Of a stretch of 64,000 bases of DNA, positions 21,497 through 31,065 are shown piece after piece. Numbering within the stretch: position 1 is the first letter of the stretch; each line of letters starts with the position of its first letter. This DNA comes from Aricia agestis (taxonomy: Eukaryota > Arthropoda > Insecta > Lepidoptera > Lycaenidae), in the NCBI RefSeq assembly GCF_905147365.1, contig NC_056406.1, forward strand, positions 3,422,501 to 3,486,500. The letters are read 5' to 3'. A model generated the notes under the pieces. It saw nothing but the letters and a program-made list of their open reading frames with translations. It made no database searches and was not told the DNA's origin. A program made the position numbers and the translations under genes.

Positions 21497-21625
21497 TTTG
21501 TATGTTTTCTAACTTATTTGATTTGTGGCTCAATAAAGATTGTACTGTATTACACTGGCGCCAACCTGTGGCTATTTTTTTTTTTCAAGAAATAACGAAC
21601 CTAGTCCCAGTATTCTGTGAAGTGT
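21497..21625 (+). repeat. Direct repeat D1, copy 1 (partner at 25955-26078)
   Basis: The sequence 'tgtattacactggcgccaacctgtggc...tattctgtgaa' recurs at 25955-26078 with few changes. TGGCGCCAAC looks like a retroelement primer-binding site after an LTR end (...attaca), but no LTR pair could be confirmed. The two copies flank the Gypsy and LINE insertions. Confidence 0.6.
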
Positions 21626-21948
21626 GCAAGCCGAACTGTTATAAAAAGGAAAATGCCGAGACGGACGGAACGAGACGATAGTTTTTGCCGACCCGCGGCT
21701 CACCCCGCCTACACCCACCGCGGCTGCTGGAGCACCTCGACAGAACGAGTGATGACTGCAGTATTGGAAATGATACTACAATCGCAACGTACACAACAGG
21801 AGATCAACAGAGCCCTCCTACGGCATGATCCATCCGGCGATTACAGAACCTCTACTACGGCGACCTCGATGCAGAGAAGCTCGTTTGCCCCTGTGGCTGC
21901 CGTCGCCCCGCCGGGCAATTTCACAAAATGCACCGAACGGACAATACA
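21626..21948 (+). other. GC-rich open frame, no recognised product
   Basis: An open frame (21617-21964) rich in Thr, Arg and Ala ends inside the LTR remnant. No domain is recognisable. Its GC-rich composition differs from the neighbours. It could be a gag leader or chance coding. Confidence 0.2.
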
Positions 21949-22620
21949 AGTGTCTTTTATTTAACTAATCACCAAGCTTACCCATCCTGCACAATACGAC
22001 ATGGTGTCAGAAGTAGAAGTCTGAAGAAAGAAATAAAAATACCAATTCACTTGCAAGAAAATGCAAAAAAAAAAACACAGGGTCAGGCACATGTACAACA
22101 TGGCGGGCACGTGAGTAAGTCTAGAACTCACACTACAACTAATTCTTCAATTACATATGGGCTCCAACCATTGGATCTAAAAAGTTCAAATATGCCATTA
22201 GCATGGAAAAATTGGTATACACAATTAAAAATATACATGAGAGCTAATAATCATGAAAATGATCACCGCAAAATCGCCATTTTGTTGCATCATATTGGTC
22301 AAGACGCACTAGTCATATTTTATTCATATTCAGTGTTAATATCGATAATATTATATCGTTCGAGAACTTGGCAGAAAAGTTTAACAAACACTTTATTCCT
22401 CAAATAAACATTACAATGGAACGTCATAAATTATTAAACAGAAGGCAAACATCAGATGAAAAAATTTTTGCCTTCCTCTTCTTTTGTGTTCTTGGGTTCC
22501 TGGTAGAATAAAACAGGTAGACAGCGAACCTCGTAGCTATACTATTCAGTCCCCAGAAGGAACATTCCGTAGAAATCGTGAACACATTATAAAACCGGTA
22601 ACTTAATAATAATAATAATA
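21949..22620 (+). pseudogene. Gypsy retrotransposon: truncated 5' LTR, PBS, gag fragment, integrase tail
   Basis: The last about 53 bp of an LTR (to A22001) match the end of the LTR at 25548-25711. TGGTGTCAGAAGT follows at once, a typical Gypsy primer-binding site. The gag fragment reads PLAWKNWYTQLKIYMRANNH and IAILLHHIGQDALVIFYSYS, then after a shift ERHKLLNRRQTSDEKIF. Next to it, IKQVDSEPRSYTIQSPEGTF with RRNREHI is the integrase C-terminus, so protease, RT, RNase H and most of integrase are deleted. The pol stop is at about 22604. Confidence 0.75.
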
Positions 22621-22969
22621 CATATTTCTTTAATAAACATAAACTTTATGATACATATTTCCACGTTGTATCGGCAGACGCCATAGTCCTTCCATACCTC
22701 CCGGTTACCCAGTCCACTAGCACCTCACCCCCATAGCCCGGTCTCATTTTAATTTTCCATTCCCTGCAATAGTCCTACACTGGCCGCTGGCTCTCCTTGG
22801 GCGTACTGTCATAGTGCGGACAGGGAGAGTCGCCGGCTAGTGTCACATTACATTTAGATTAAAACTGTGTTATGGGGCCTCTACGTGTTGGCTTCGGCCC
22901 CACGCATGCCTTCCAAAGGTCCGGGATTTAATTGCCCGTGAGCAAGGAGTGCTTAACCCAAACATAATA
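22606..22969 (-). mobile_element. Minus-strand 5'-truncated non-LTR element 3' end with (ATT)n tail
   Basis: Read on the minus strand, about 350 bp of GC-rich UTR-like sequence ends in 'gtttattaaagaaatatg' and (TAT)n at 22606-22621. No ORF. Another (TAT)n tail (22970-22985) abuts its 5' side. LINEs that target TAA repeats (Dong-type) are known in silk moths, which would explain insertion into such a tract. Confidence 0.5.
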
Positions 22970-23170
22970 ATAATAATAATAGTTTATTCATGCGTTAAGA
23001 CAATACACATTAAAGATTTATTAGACAATTTTACAAAATTTTGACACCATTACATATAAAAAATATAATATAAGTATATATAAAGATAATGTAATAACTA
23101 ATAAATAACATTTACATTTCTACAATGACTACCTAACAATTACACAATAAAACCACGGATATAAAAAATA
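22970..23170 (-). mobile_element. Minus-strand 3' UTR-like segment with AATAAAC and (TAT)n tail
   Basis: On the minus strand 'cgcatgaataaactattattattattatg' has the form of a polyadenylation signal and simple-repeat tail. It may be the 3' end of a separate truncated LINE in which the LINE at 23171-25540 landed, or the true 3' UTR of the minus-strand RT half. Confidence 0.4.
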
Positions 23171-24440
23171 ATAAAAAACAAGAACGGCATCAGTAGGCCG
23201 CTAGTATGGACTGGTGCTATTTACTGAAGATAGAAAGGCTAGAAGAGCAACATCTGACACTTTCCTGATGCCGATGCTCCCGAAGCGAATAGGGAGTGAT
23301 GCTTGGTACCACGCCCTATCTGTAAGTGAACAATTAAAAATATGGGTTAAAATTTTAAGGATGGCTGTGTCAAAAGAGGCCAAACTAGTGGTAAATTTCC
23401 AAACTGGAGAACACCTTAAAAAGTAGGTAAATTTTGGTATAAACAAGCAAAATTTGATAATTTGAAAGGCCATATGAATATTAATATTTTCAAATGATCA
23501 CAAGAATTTTGAAATTTCAACATTTGTTCCTCTAGGAATGGTAAAATTGACTCCTCCAAAATAGGAGCTCCTAAAAGTAAATAACTTTAATACAAGGGGC
23601 CAAACTATTAAAATTATTAACCACAGCAGCTTTAGACTGAGTCGTAAATTTTCGCTTCAAAAGCTCGCATTTGGAAAAATTAATATTTAATCCAATTTTT
23701 TCCAATTCGCTTATTAGACACTTTAGGTCATTCCAAACAGTGGAAGGAGGGCCTGCAATGAGCCCATCGTCAAGGTACCAAATATTTAATTTAGAAGTAA
23801 GGGTCGAAATTATTGGATGAATGGCTAAACTAAAAATAGCCGGCCCAAGGGGATCTCCCTGCTGACAGCCAACCGAAGAGTCGATCAAATGGCCCATATA
23901 AACAAGTTGAGTAGGTGCATTGTAACACTGCCATATAAAGGGATAAATGTCGGGTACCTTGTCTAAGCACTGATTAAGCAGGGCACGGCGGTCGACCGAA
24001 TTAAATGCATTCTTGATATCAACTTTGAGAACTACAGCATCCTCACAGTTATGTATGCACTCCCTGAGGCTGTGGACAGCAGCTTCACAACCGCCTTTGC
24101 AACTGAAACCTAATTGAATAGATTTGAATTCTGTAATCAATTTGGGATACATAATTTTACAGCAGATTTTGGCAACTATTCTACGAAAAGTGCTACCCAA
24201 AGCAATTAGACGAATTCCCCCATCTTTTTTCTTTGGAGCACAGAGATTAGCGCCGTAAAGTACATTTAAAACTTCCGAGTTCACTTGCCCTGAAAGCATT
24301 AGGTTTACGAGATCCGTCATTATACAATGTGTCCCGACACCGGTGTCCGATCCTTTAATGTCATGATCTATGGCATATTTTATTGACAAGTTGGCCCTCA
24401 AATTTTTTCTTCCAGTCCATTGATTCGCCAAATCCTCTCC
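23171..24440 (-). pseudogene. Non-LTR retrotransposon RT half (inverted)
   Basis: The frame 24431-23571 reads on the minus strand GGIRLIALGSTFRRIVAKIC, AVVLKVDIKNAFNSVDRRAL (first RT Asp), GCQQGDPLGPAIFSLAIHPI and LNIWYLDDGLIAGPP (YLDD catalytic box). The thumb continues at 23473-23201 (RCSPVWKFTTSLASFD, WYQASLPIRFGSIGIRK). It stops at the point, AFLSSVN, where the family's C-terminal region should start. That region is found on the opposite strand immediately beyond 24440. The ORF core is uninterrupted, but the element lacks its N-terminal part. Confidence 0.8.
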
Positions 24441-25341
24441 CCTTCTCTTGGCAACTTTGATTTTCCGTTTTATAATGAAGCCTTAGAGGCCTGGAGAGAA
24501 GCTAGTGCCAATGGGGCCGTTCCAGCCAACATATGTTTGCAGCGTCTTTGGGATGAGCCGCTTTGACGTGTTGTATTTGATAAGCTAGTTAACTCTAGTT
24601 CCGACGCGGTTGAGCGGACCCGTCTTCTGGCTGCTGCAACTTGGGACTCCGGACTCTGGCTCCAAGCACTTCCATCACCAAATTTTGGCACGTTACTGGA
24701 TAATACCACCTTCTCCCTTGCCATCAGTCTGCGATTAGGTTTGTCAACAAACCATCCACTGCTGCCCTTGTGGATCAATGGTAGATCGTCTGGGTCACCA
24801 TGGGCTTTCTTGCCAGCGGAGCGCTGGTCGTCTGTCGCGCCACGCAGCGTTGAATGATGTTGTTCGTCGGGCTCTTGTCTCCATCAACGTTCCGGCTATT
24901 TTAGAGCCGAATGGTATTGCCCGTGATGATGGCAAGAGACCCGACGGCTTAACATTAGTTCCATGGAAAAGTGGGAGGTGCTTTGTGTGGGACGCAACAT
25001 GTGTCGACACACTGGCGGCCTCCTATTTACATGGAACTTAGGTGACGGCTGGTGCGGCGGCGTGCGAAGCACAAACGCGTAAGCGGCGAAAATATGTATC
25101 TTTAAGCCGTGACTACATATTTTTGTCGCTTGCGTTTGAAGCGTTAGGACCATGGGGGGATGATATGAAAAAGTTTTTCAATGTTATATCATTCCGCCTC
25201 GTAGATCGCACAGGTGACCAGAGGGCTGGAACGTATTTTGGCCAGCGATCAAGCCTGGCCTTACAGCGGGGCAATGTAGCTAGCATTCTGGGCACTCTCC
25301 TTAAAGGCAGTAGTCTGGATGACCACATTTTTTATATTTAA
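24425..25341 (+). pseudogene. Non-LTR retrotransposon C-terminal half (partner of the inverted RT)
   Basis: The frame reads IRQILSPSLGNFDFPFYNEA, then after a stop SGLWLQALPSPNFGTLLDN, VDRLGHHGLSCQRSAGRLSR (zinc-binding region), DGKRPDGLTLVPW, CFVWDATCVDTLAAS and a helical tail ending at 25341. From memory this follows the RT of the same insect LINE family, with 'GHHGLSC' and 'WDATCVDTLA' as landmarks. It starts where the RT half (opposite strand) ends in protein order, so the two halves add up to one element. In-frame stops near 24565 and 25039 inactivate it. Confidence 0.8.
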
Positions 25342-25547
25342 ACTGTTTTTTTTTTTACTTATTACGCTACTTTTTATTGTAATTTAGTTTTATTGTATTA
25401 GTTCATTGTCATTGGAATTGTCAAAGTCAGATTTGTTTTTTTTAAATTGTCTATAGGTTATGGATACTTGTGTCACATATTGTAAAATATTAACAAAATG
25501 TACTTACCTTATTGTCAATAAATAAATATCTTAATTAATAGGGGAGA
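25342..25547 (+). mobile_element. LINE 3' UTR and AATAAATAAAT tail, then Gypsy polypurine tract
   Basis: T-rich non-coding sequence follows the ORF stop and ends 'caataaataaatatcttaattaata'. GGGGAGA (25541-25547) is the polypurine tract in front of the Gypsy LTR. The LINE therefore lies inside the Gypsy element. Confidence 0.55.
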
Positions 25548-25711
25548 TGTTACATATAGGTAATAATTTGCTGACAAGACTGCTCTTTAGTCTGTAGTCT
25601 GTACGTGTTCTTTGTCCATTACTTTAAGTCAAGATCACAATACAAGAAGTCGAGTCGAAGCCTGTCTTATTTAACTAATCTCCAAGCTCACCCATCCTGC
25701 ACAATACAACA
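25548..25711 (+). mobile_element. Gypsy 3' LTR (164 bp)
   Basis: It starts TGTTACATATAGG after a polypurine tract and ends ...CACAATACAACA. The end matches the truncated 5' LTR ending at 22001, next to the primer-binding site. The LTR is short. The flanking DNA to the right (from 25712) is a different TE gene fragment, the older target. Confidence 0.75.
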
Positions 25712-25865
25712 ATCTGGACATGAGTTTGCGAAAGCAAAAATTGAGGAAATAGCAGAGACAGAAATTGCATAAAAATAGAAAATAAAGAAAGAAAGAAAAG
25801 AAATTTAAATTTTGAATATGAAGTACTCAAAGCTCAGCTAGAGTATTACAAAATAAAAAACTAGG
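25712..25865 (+). pseudogene. C-terminal coiled-coil fragment of a TE accessory protein
   Basis: SGHEFAKAKIEEIAETEIA precedes a stop, then NFEYEVLKAQLEYYKIKN ends at a second stop near 25863. The closing helix ('EVLKAQLEYYK') is characteristic of Myb/SANT-like proteins that accompany Harbinger-type elements. The Gypsy LTR interrupts its left side. Confidence 0.4.
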
Positions 25866-25954
25866 TAAATATTATATAAATGTAGGCAACACAGTCGGAT
25901 GACAGTTGCTAGGCAACTGGCTGTTAGGAATCGGGACTCGGATCTTTGCGATTA

Positions 25955-26078
25955 TTGTATGTTTTCTTACTTATTTCTGGCTCAATATTGTACTGTATTA
26001 CACTGGCGCCAACCTGTGGCTTTTTTTTTTTTCAAGAAAATAACGAACCCAGTCCCAGTATTCTGTGAACTGTGCAGC
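25955..26078 (+). repeat. Direct repeat D1, copy 2
   Basis: Matches 21497-21625, including ACTGGCGCCAACCTGT and the T-run. Here it reads directly into the ORF at 26079, suggesting it is 5' leader sequence of that element. Confidence 0.6.
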
Positions 26079-26763
26079 TAGCCTGTGGAGTGGACCAAGT
26101 ATATTCGAAAAATTTGCGAGAAAAGAGGAGAAAAACGCTCGCTTTCAACGTAGTTTACATCGAGAAAAAAGTTACACTGAATCCCTGCGAGAAAAATCCA
26201 TACTGTCTTCTTCGACCAGCACTAGTGATTATGAATGTAAAAGTTCAACCTCAGAAAATTCAGTAAAGGCGGGACCTTCAACGGCAAATTTAGAAGTCCC
26301 ATCTAAAATAAAACGAGGCAGAAAGAGCATCTTTGATGAATGCTTTTCTGCAAGTCTCGACTTTGCTAAGCTTAGTGACAAAAAAGCAACTGTTGTTTTG
26401 ACATCTACGCTCAAACGTGCAGGTACTGATCCATCAGAGTACAATATAAATTCTTCTTCAGTTCGTCGCCAGCGTATGAAGTAAATTAAAAAGGTAGCGG
26501 AATCCTTACAGAAATAATTTCAGCCAAATACGCCTCTTACTGTTTATTGGGACAGCAAACTGATGGAAGACATAACAGGACACAAAACAGTGGATCGCCT
26601 TCCTATTATAGTGTCAGGACAAGGTGTAGATCAACTTTTGGCTGTTCCAAAACTCAGTCATGGAACTTGGGAGGCGAGAGCTTCAGTTGTTTATTTACAT
26701 GTTTTTGCTTCGACACCGCTGTGGCTGATGAACTGTGATATGATAAATGGTTTTTGGGTTTAG
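26079..26763 (+). pseudogene. Uncharacterised TE-like protein (N-terminal and WDxKLM region)
   Basis: After a Ser/Thr/Lys-rich leader come FDECFSASLDFAKLSDKKAT and DPSEYNINSSSVRRQRMK, a stop, then in another frame PLTVYWDSKLMEDITGHK, VDRLPIIVSGQGVDQLLAVP and KLSHGTWEARA. From memory this order (KLSDK.A, S.I/VRR.R, HWD.KLM.D.TG...DRLP) defines a widespread uncharacterised insect and cnidarian family that behaves like a transposase. The following conserved region is lost after VVYLHV. A stop and frameshift near 26484-26550 kill it. Confidence 0.55.
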
Positions 26764-27247
26764 AATTCTTGTTATCTGCTTGAGGCACACGATGAATACA
26801 CACAACATCCAAGTCTTGTATCGGCAACTTTATTTCTTTGGCTATTTTCTCAATTATTTGTAGCAGATTTTCACTCCACCTTTCCTGGAGGTTGCAGACT
26901 TCTACATTACATATTCTAGCTTGCTGTTCCGTTTACAGAATTTTATTCTCCATATCCACTACACGATCTTGGGTGGAGGAAACCAGGGAAACTTAAGTTT
27001 CAACTGTTATAAGGCGTTGATCGAATTCATGCTCGGTATCCAAAAAGAACTGCAGTGATTTTTCCATGTCCAAAATACGCTGATTTAGTTCAGATAATGT
27101 CTTACGTATTGATAAGTTATCAGCTGTGATTTTTTGCATATTTGCATTTAGGGAACATGTTAGAATGGATAATTGTTGCGACTTGCCATGTAGTTGTAGT
27201 GACGGCCTCCATGACACTTTGATTAATAATTTGTGTGATTTTGTCAT
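26764..27247 (-). pseudogene. LINE ORF1 fragment
   Basis: On the minus strand a coiled-coil stretch (ADNLSIRKTLSELNQRILDM, FDQRLITVE) leads, after stops, to DRVVDMENKIL, ARICNVEVCNLQERWSENLL and DLDVVCIHRVPQADN. This is the ORF1 order of Jockey-like LINEs: coiled coil, then the RRM-like start and an 'HRVP' motif. No RT follows on this strand. Confidence 0.6.
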
Positions 27248-27319
27248 TAAATACTTTCATTTGCAAATCAAATTTTTTGCGGTTTCTTTTTTGCGGAAAA
27301 ATGTACGGTTTCTGTAAAT

Positions 27320-28002
27320 AATAGCTTAGTTTTATTCCCTCTTTTTGTTTACACTTAGATTTAAGATTTCATATTAGTAATTCCTATTGGAAAATGTTTA
27401 TCTTGTGTCTCATTTTTATAATATTGCTGTCCCTTTCGCACGGGAATGTAGTGTGTTTCAAACAATTGTTATTGCTGTATCTTTCTTGCATAGTTGCACT
27501 CGAACTATTGTTGTCTCTTTTTTACATGGCTTTATTTTACACATTTTATTGTTTATTTATCTTATAAGAATGTTTGTTTACCATTGTATTAGCTTATAAG
27601 AATCCCATTTGATGTCATATTATGTGTAAAATGTTATATTTCAATAAACGGACTGCATTCGTTCGACAACAACCGATGGTCTATCGGGGCTCTAACGGTA
27701 CAAATTTCCTATATAAACACGCACTTTCTCGGTGCATACACATTCACTTCCGACAAGCCAAGCAGATGCATGCGTAAGCCCTGCTCCACCACACTCCGCT
27801 CCAAGCAGTACCAAGTTTTACTCCTGTGTTTCCTTCTCGTCTCCTGCACCTCCTTCTCCAGGAATCTTCCATCCGGCATCCTTCACTTTCAAGATACAGT
27901 CCACTGCTCTACCACCCGGCGACCACGGCCCCGCCGAGTTTGTCGTGTCGCCAACAGTTTCCGTGATATTCCTAAATTACGCGGGCGAATCCGCGCGGAA
28001 CA
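27320..28002 (+). other. LTR-like or promoter-like sequence ending in a Helitron 3' end
   Basis: There is AATAAA at about 27641 and a TATA box (ctatataaacacgc, about 27708-27721), with 'attcacttcc' 30 bp downstream as a possible initiator. The following 230 bp are C-rich with open but anonymous frames. At 27970-28002 it ends in 'aaattacgcgggcgaatccgcgcggaacatct', a Helitron 3' hairpin. An LTR fragment or a stretch captured by a Helitron are both possible. I recognise no protein. Confidence 0.35.
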
Positions 28003-28542
28003 TCTATTAGTATTATAAAGCGGAAGAGTTTGTTAGTTTGTTTGTTTGAACGCGCTAATCTCAGGGACTACTGGTCCGATTTAAAAAATTCTTGCAGTGT
28101 TAGATAGCCCATTTATCGAGGAAGGCTATAGGCTATATTTTATCACGCTAAGACTAATAGGAGCGAAGAAAATATAGAGGAAAATGTGCAAAAAAACGGG
28201 AGGCAATATATTTGAAAGGGTTTGTTTGAACCCGTTAATCTCAGGAACTCATGATCCGATTTGAAAAATTATTTCAGTGTTAGATAGCCCATCTATTGAA
28301 AAGGGCTACAGGCTATATTTTATCACGCTACGACTAATAGGAGCGAAGAAATAGAGGGAAATGTGGAAAAAAACGGGGGAAATTATTTGAAAGGGCTTAT
28401 CTCACGAACTACTGGAGGAATTTTTCTGTTATTTGGCACAGGTAAGAAGTAGACCACGTAAAGGATTATAGGCTTTTTGTTTTGGACTAATTTGTCTGTG
28501 AAATATCTAATTTACGCGGGCGAAGCCGCGGAAAACGTCTAG
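28003..28542 (+). mobile_element. Non-autonomous Helitron, 540 bp, with tandem internal units
   Basis: It begins TCTATTAGTATTATAAAGC, close to the 5' TC start known for lepidopteran Helitrons, and ends with a GCGGGCGAAGCCGC hairpin followed by CTAG|T (28539-28543). Two tandem units of about 175 bp ('gtttgtttgaacgcgctaatctcaggga...ggagcgaagaaa') start at about 28041 and 28220. Its 5' end directly follows the 3' hairpin of another Helitron. Confidence 0.7.
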
Positions 28543-28604
28543 TGTAATATATTATGTTAAGTACAGGAAGAAAATAGGAAAGAAAAAAAAAATTATATGG
28601 GTTA

Positions 28605-28925
28605 TAAATCTTATATTGGAATCTCAGAATCGGCTCTAACGATTTTCATGAAATTTAGTATATAGGGGGTTTCGGGGGCGATAAATTGATCTAGCTAGGA
28701 ATCATTTTTAGAAAATGTCTTTTTATTCGTGTTTTATCGATAATCGATAAACTGAAAATATGACTCTTCCTGACATCAATTGACGAATAATAAAACTATT
28801 TCGTGAGCAACTAACTGCTTTAACGACACAACAATAGCTAAAGCTATTCCAGCAGATGGCGTTGTTAAGTAACACGAAGTCAATGAGTGCTTGCTATACC
28901 GAGCAAAGCTCGGTCATCCAGGTAC
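28605..28925. repeat. Lepidopteran repeat ending in a CCGAGCAAAGCTCGG hairpin
   Basis: 'cagaatcggctctaacgattttcatgaaattt' to 'ccgagcaaagctcggtcatccaggtact' is a recognisable lepidopteran interspersed repeat with a terminal hairpin; a related start is at about 2895. No ORF. Internal 'atcgataatcgat' repeats occur at about 28737-28750. Confidence 0.5.
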
Positions 28926-28938
28926 TGGTTATATTATA

Positions 28939-29170
28939 CTAGACGTTCCGCGTAGTTCCTGAGATTAGCGCGTTCAAATAAGCCCTGTCAAATAATTTTT
29001 TCCCGTTTTTTTCCACATTTTCCCTTATTTCTTCGCTCCTATTAGTCTTAGCGTGATAAAATATAGCCTATAGCCTTCCTCAATAAATTGGCTATCTAAC
29101 AATGAAATAATTTTTCAAATCGGACCAGTAGTTCCTAAGATTAGCACGTTCAAACTAACAAACTGCAAAT
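28939..29170 (-). mobile_element. Non-autonomous Helitron copy, minus strand, truncated
   Basis: On the minus strand it ends ...CTACGCGGAACGTCTAG at 28939, and the body matches the tandem unit of the 28003-28542 element ('aggagcgaagaaat', 'ttgaacgtgctaatcttagg'). The terminal hairpin stem is deleted. Confidence 0.6.
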
Positions 29171-29281
29171 TCTTTTATTTGGTCATCGCACTGTAGGTCC
29201 TTTGTTAAATCGAAATTTATCGTAAGAACTGATAATTAATGATGACATTGTTGTCCTGTATTTGTATATTAAATATTTGTC

Positions 29282-29334
29282 CAGAGATATGGAGAAATAT
29301 TTCCCCGTGTATTAAATATTTCTCCATATCTCTG
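29282..29334. repeat. Hairpin with 21 bp perfect arms, 11 nt loop
   Basis: CAGAGATATGGAGAAATATT (29282-29301, plus T29302) is repeated inverted at 29314-29334. No element ends surround it. Confidence 0.9.
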
Positions 29335-29776
29335 CTTCACAGCTAGTGATCGGCATCGTTAAAAATCTTTAAGATGGTATAGCAGTTTGGGGAAACACCA
29401 ATAAGTTTCTTTTCATAAATTAGCCAAATATTTCACAGCAAGAGGTGTAAGACTCTGTCTTAGACTGCAGTAAGTAAAATTTTAACTGAATGCACTCATT
29501 TGCACTAAATGTTCGTCTACGGCATTTGGATAATGCGCTTTAAACTTTATAATCGGATTTTTTAAAACTCTATATAAATTTTATTATTGATAATATCGTC
29601 TATTGATTTCAGTTCGGTTGGGGGCCCTCTGTATTCGCGGGGCCCTGGGCTGCAGCCCAAAAAGCCATATAGTAGATCCGCCACTGTGCGGGATATGTAC
29701 GGTTTCCACGTAATTCCTAATTTACGCGGGTGAAGCCACGCGGAACGTCTAATGTTATAATAAAGTGGAAACAAAT
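29335..29776. repeat. Non-coding; Helitron-type 3' end at 29752
   Basis: Mostly anonymous AT-rich DNA. 'gggccctgggctgcagccc' at about 29640-29658 is a local inverted repeat. At 29722-29752 'tttacgcgggtgaagccacgcggaacgtctaa' is another Helitron 3' hairpin with CTAA. No gene seen. Confidence 0.4.
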
Positions 29777-30290
29777 ATGAGGAGTCTCGTAGCTGAAGAA
29801 GTGCAAACCATTAGTATTACTACCGAGTACCGACCGATGGACGACAAGAGTGACGGAGAGTTACATTGCTGTCACGGGTCATTACCTGACACAAGAATTG
29901 GAATTTAAAACTGTTTTATCAGGTTGCTGCCATTTTTATGGAATCCACACAGTACGGTATTCAACATTGCAACCGAGTTAGAAAATATTCTCTCGAGATG
30001 GAATTTAAAAGAAAAGGTGAATTTCGCTATTACCGACAATGCCGCCAATATGTATAAAATAAGGGACCACCCTTAAAATAAAACATTTTGGTTGTTTTGC
30101 GCATACACTCAATTTAACCCTTAATTTACCCGGTAGATCAAACAAGATTTTTTGTATTTAGGAAATGTGAAAAGAGTTACGATAGCGGTCATGTTTCGTC
30201 AGTTTTATATGATGGTTCCATAAGGATTTTGAAAGGAGAGATATTTGCATCTATGAAAAATAAAAAAATATTCAGCCTAGATGTGTAATA
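29777..30290 (+). pseudogene. hAT transposase fossil (second hAT)
   Basis: Readable pieces in shifting frames are SLVAEEVQTISITTEYRPM, IATELENILSRWNLKEKVNF, AITDNAANMYKI and a following CFAH-like segment. 'TDNAANM' and the spacing to 'HTLNL' are hAT (ZBED-like) features. It is unrelated in sequence detail to the hAT at 1376. Multiple breaks; no ends found. Confidence 0.55.
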
Positions 30291-30771
30291 GTTACAAATA
30301 TGTACAATTTCGTCATTACAAATATGTACTGCCAAATGATATCGAGAAACAGAATAAACAAATCTCCTTAGCCGAATCGGATCGTGACCTTCAGTTCATC
30401 TAATGGCGTGAGAGTGAAAGTCTTCCTCTCAGGTCTTTTCAACTACATAGTGACGTATTGGATTTGCGAGCGCCAGTTTTCTTGCTGCTAGCTAGATAGG
30501 AATCACCTAACTGCCACAAACACCTCATACATCACACATCCTAAATGATCCCTCCGCGGGTCATGGCTCCCAGGGTCAATGTACTGCTGCTGACGCTATC
30601 AAGTACATAATTAGTCTGACTTCTACTGTGATGACCTTCTTTTTCTAATTTTCTATAACTTATTAGATGTAAGACATCCAAATCGGGTGAAAAAAAAAAA
30701 ATACACAGGAGCTGTGGCATCAACGTCTGGTGCACTTGAATTCAAAAAGTATGCAGTGGGCTACCAAAGCT
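30291..30771. other. No recognisable feature
   Basis: The short open frames on both strands show no domains. Nothing I can support. Confidence 0.3.
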
Positions 30772-31065
30772 TTAAAATCCATCAAAATCTGGTTTCAACT
30801 GATACATTTCTCTAGAAAATACGCCGTTTATAGCTGAACATTTTATGAAAAAACTAAAATTGGACGCTATTATATATGGGGAGAAAGTGATGGAAAAAGA
30901 GGTGGCAACATAATTGCTGTATAAGTCAACCAATGTGCTACAATCGTAAGAAAGCGTAAAACCCACCTTAAGCAGACTGATTCTCTTCAACGTAAATGGG
31001 TATCCTTTTTGTTTCTTGTTTTCAATGTGTAGTCTCAAAATATTGACTTAGTTTGAAAATTGATC
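30772..31065 (-). pseudogene. PIF/Harbinger transposase N-terminal fragment
   Basis: On the minus strand NILRLHIENKKQKGYPFTLKRIS is similar in order to NILRPHIQKQETNLRIPIS of the intact Harbinger at 32128-36129. The remaining frame has no recognisable motif. It is a short, diverged fragment on the same strand as the intact transposase, 1 kb upstream of the element. Confidence 0.35.

Noticed and set aside
24470..24778. Minus-strand ORF of 102 codons
   Set aside because: It is antisense to the C-terminal half of the LINE, whose plus-strand motifs are clear.
27387..27599. Hydrophobic 70-codon ORF
   Set aside because: It lies in AT-rich non-coding DNA, shows no signal peptide logic or neighbours, and is probably chance.
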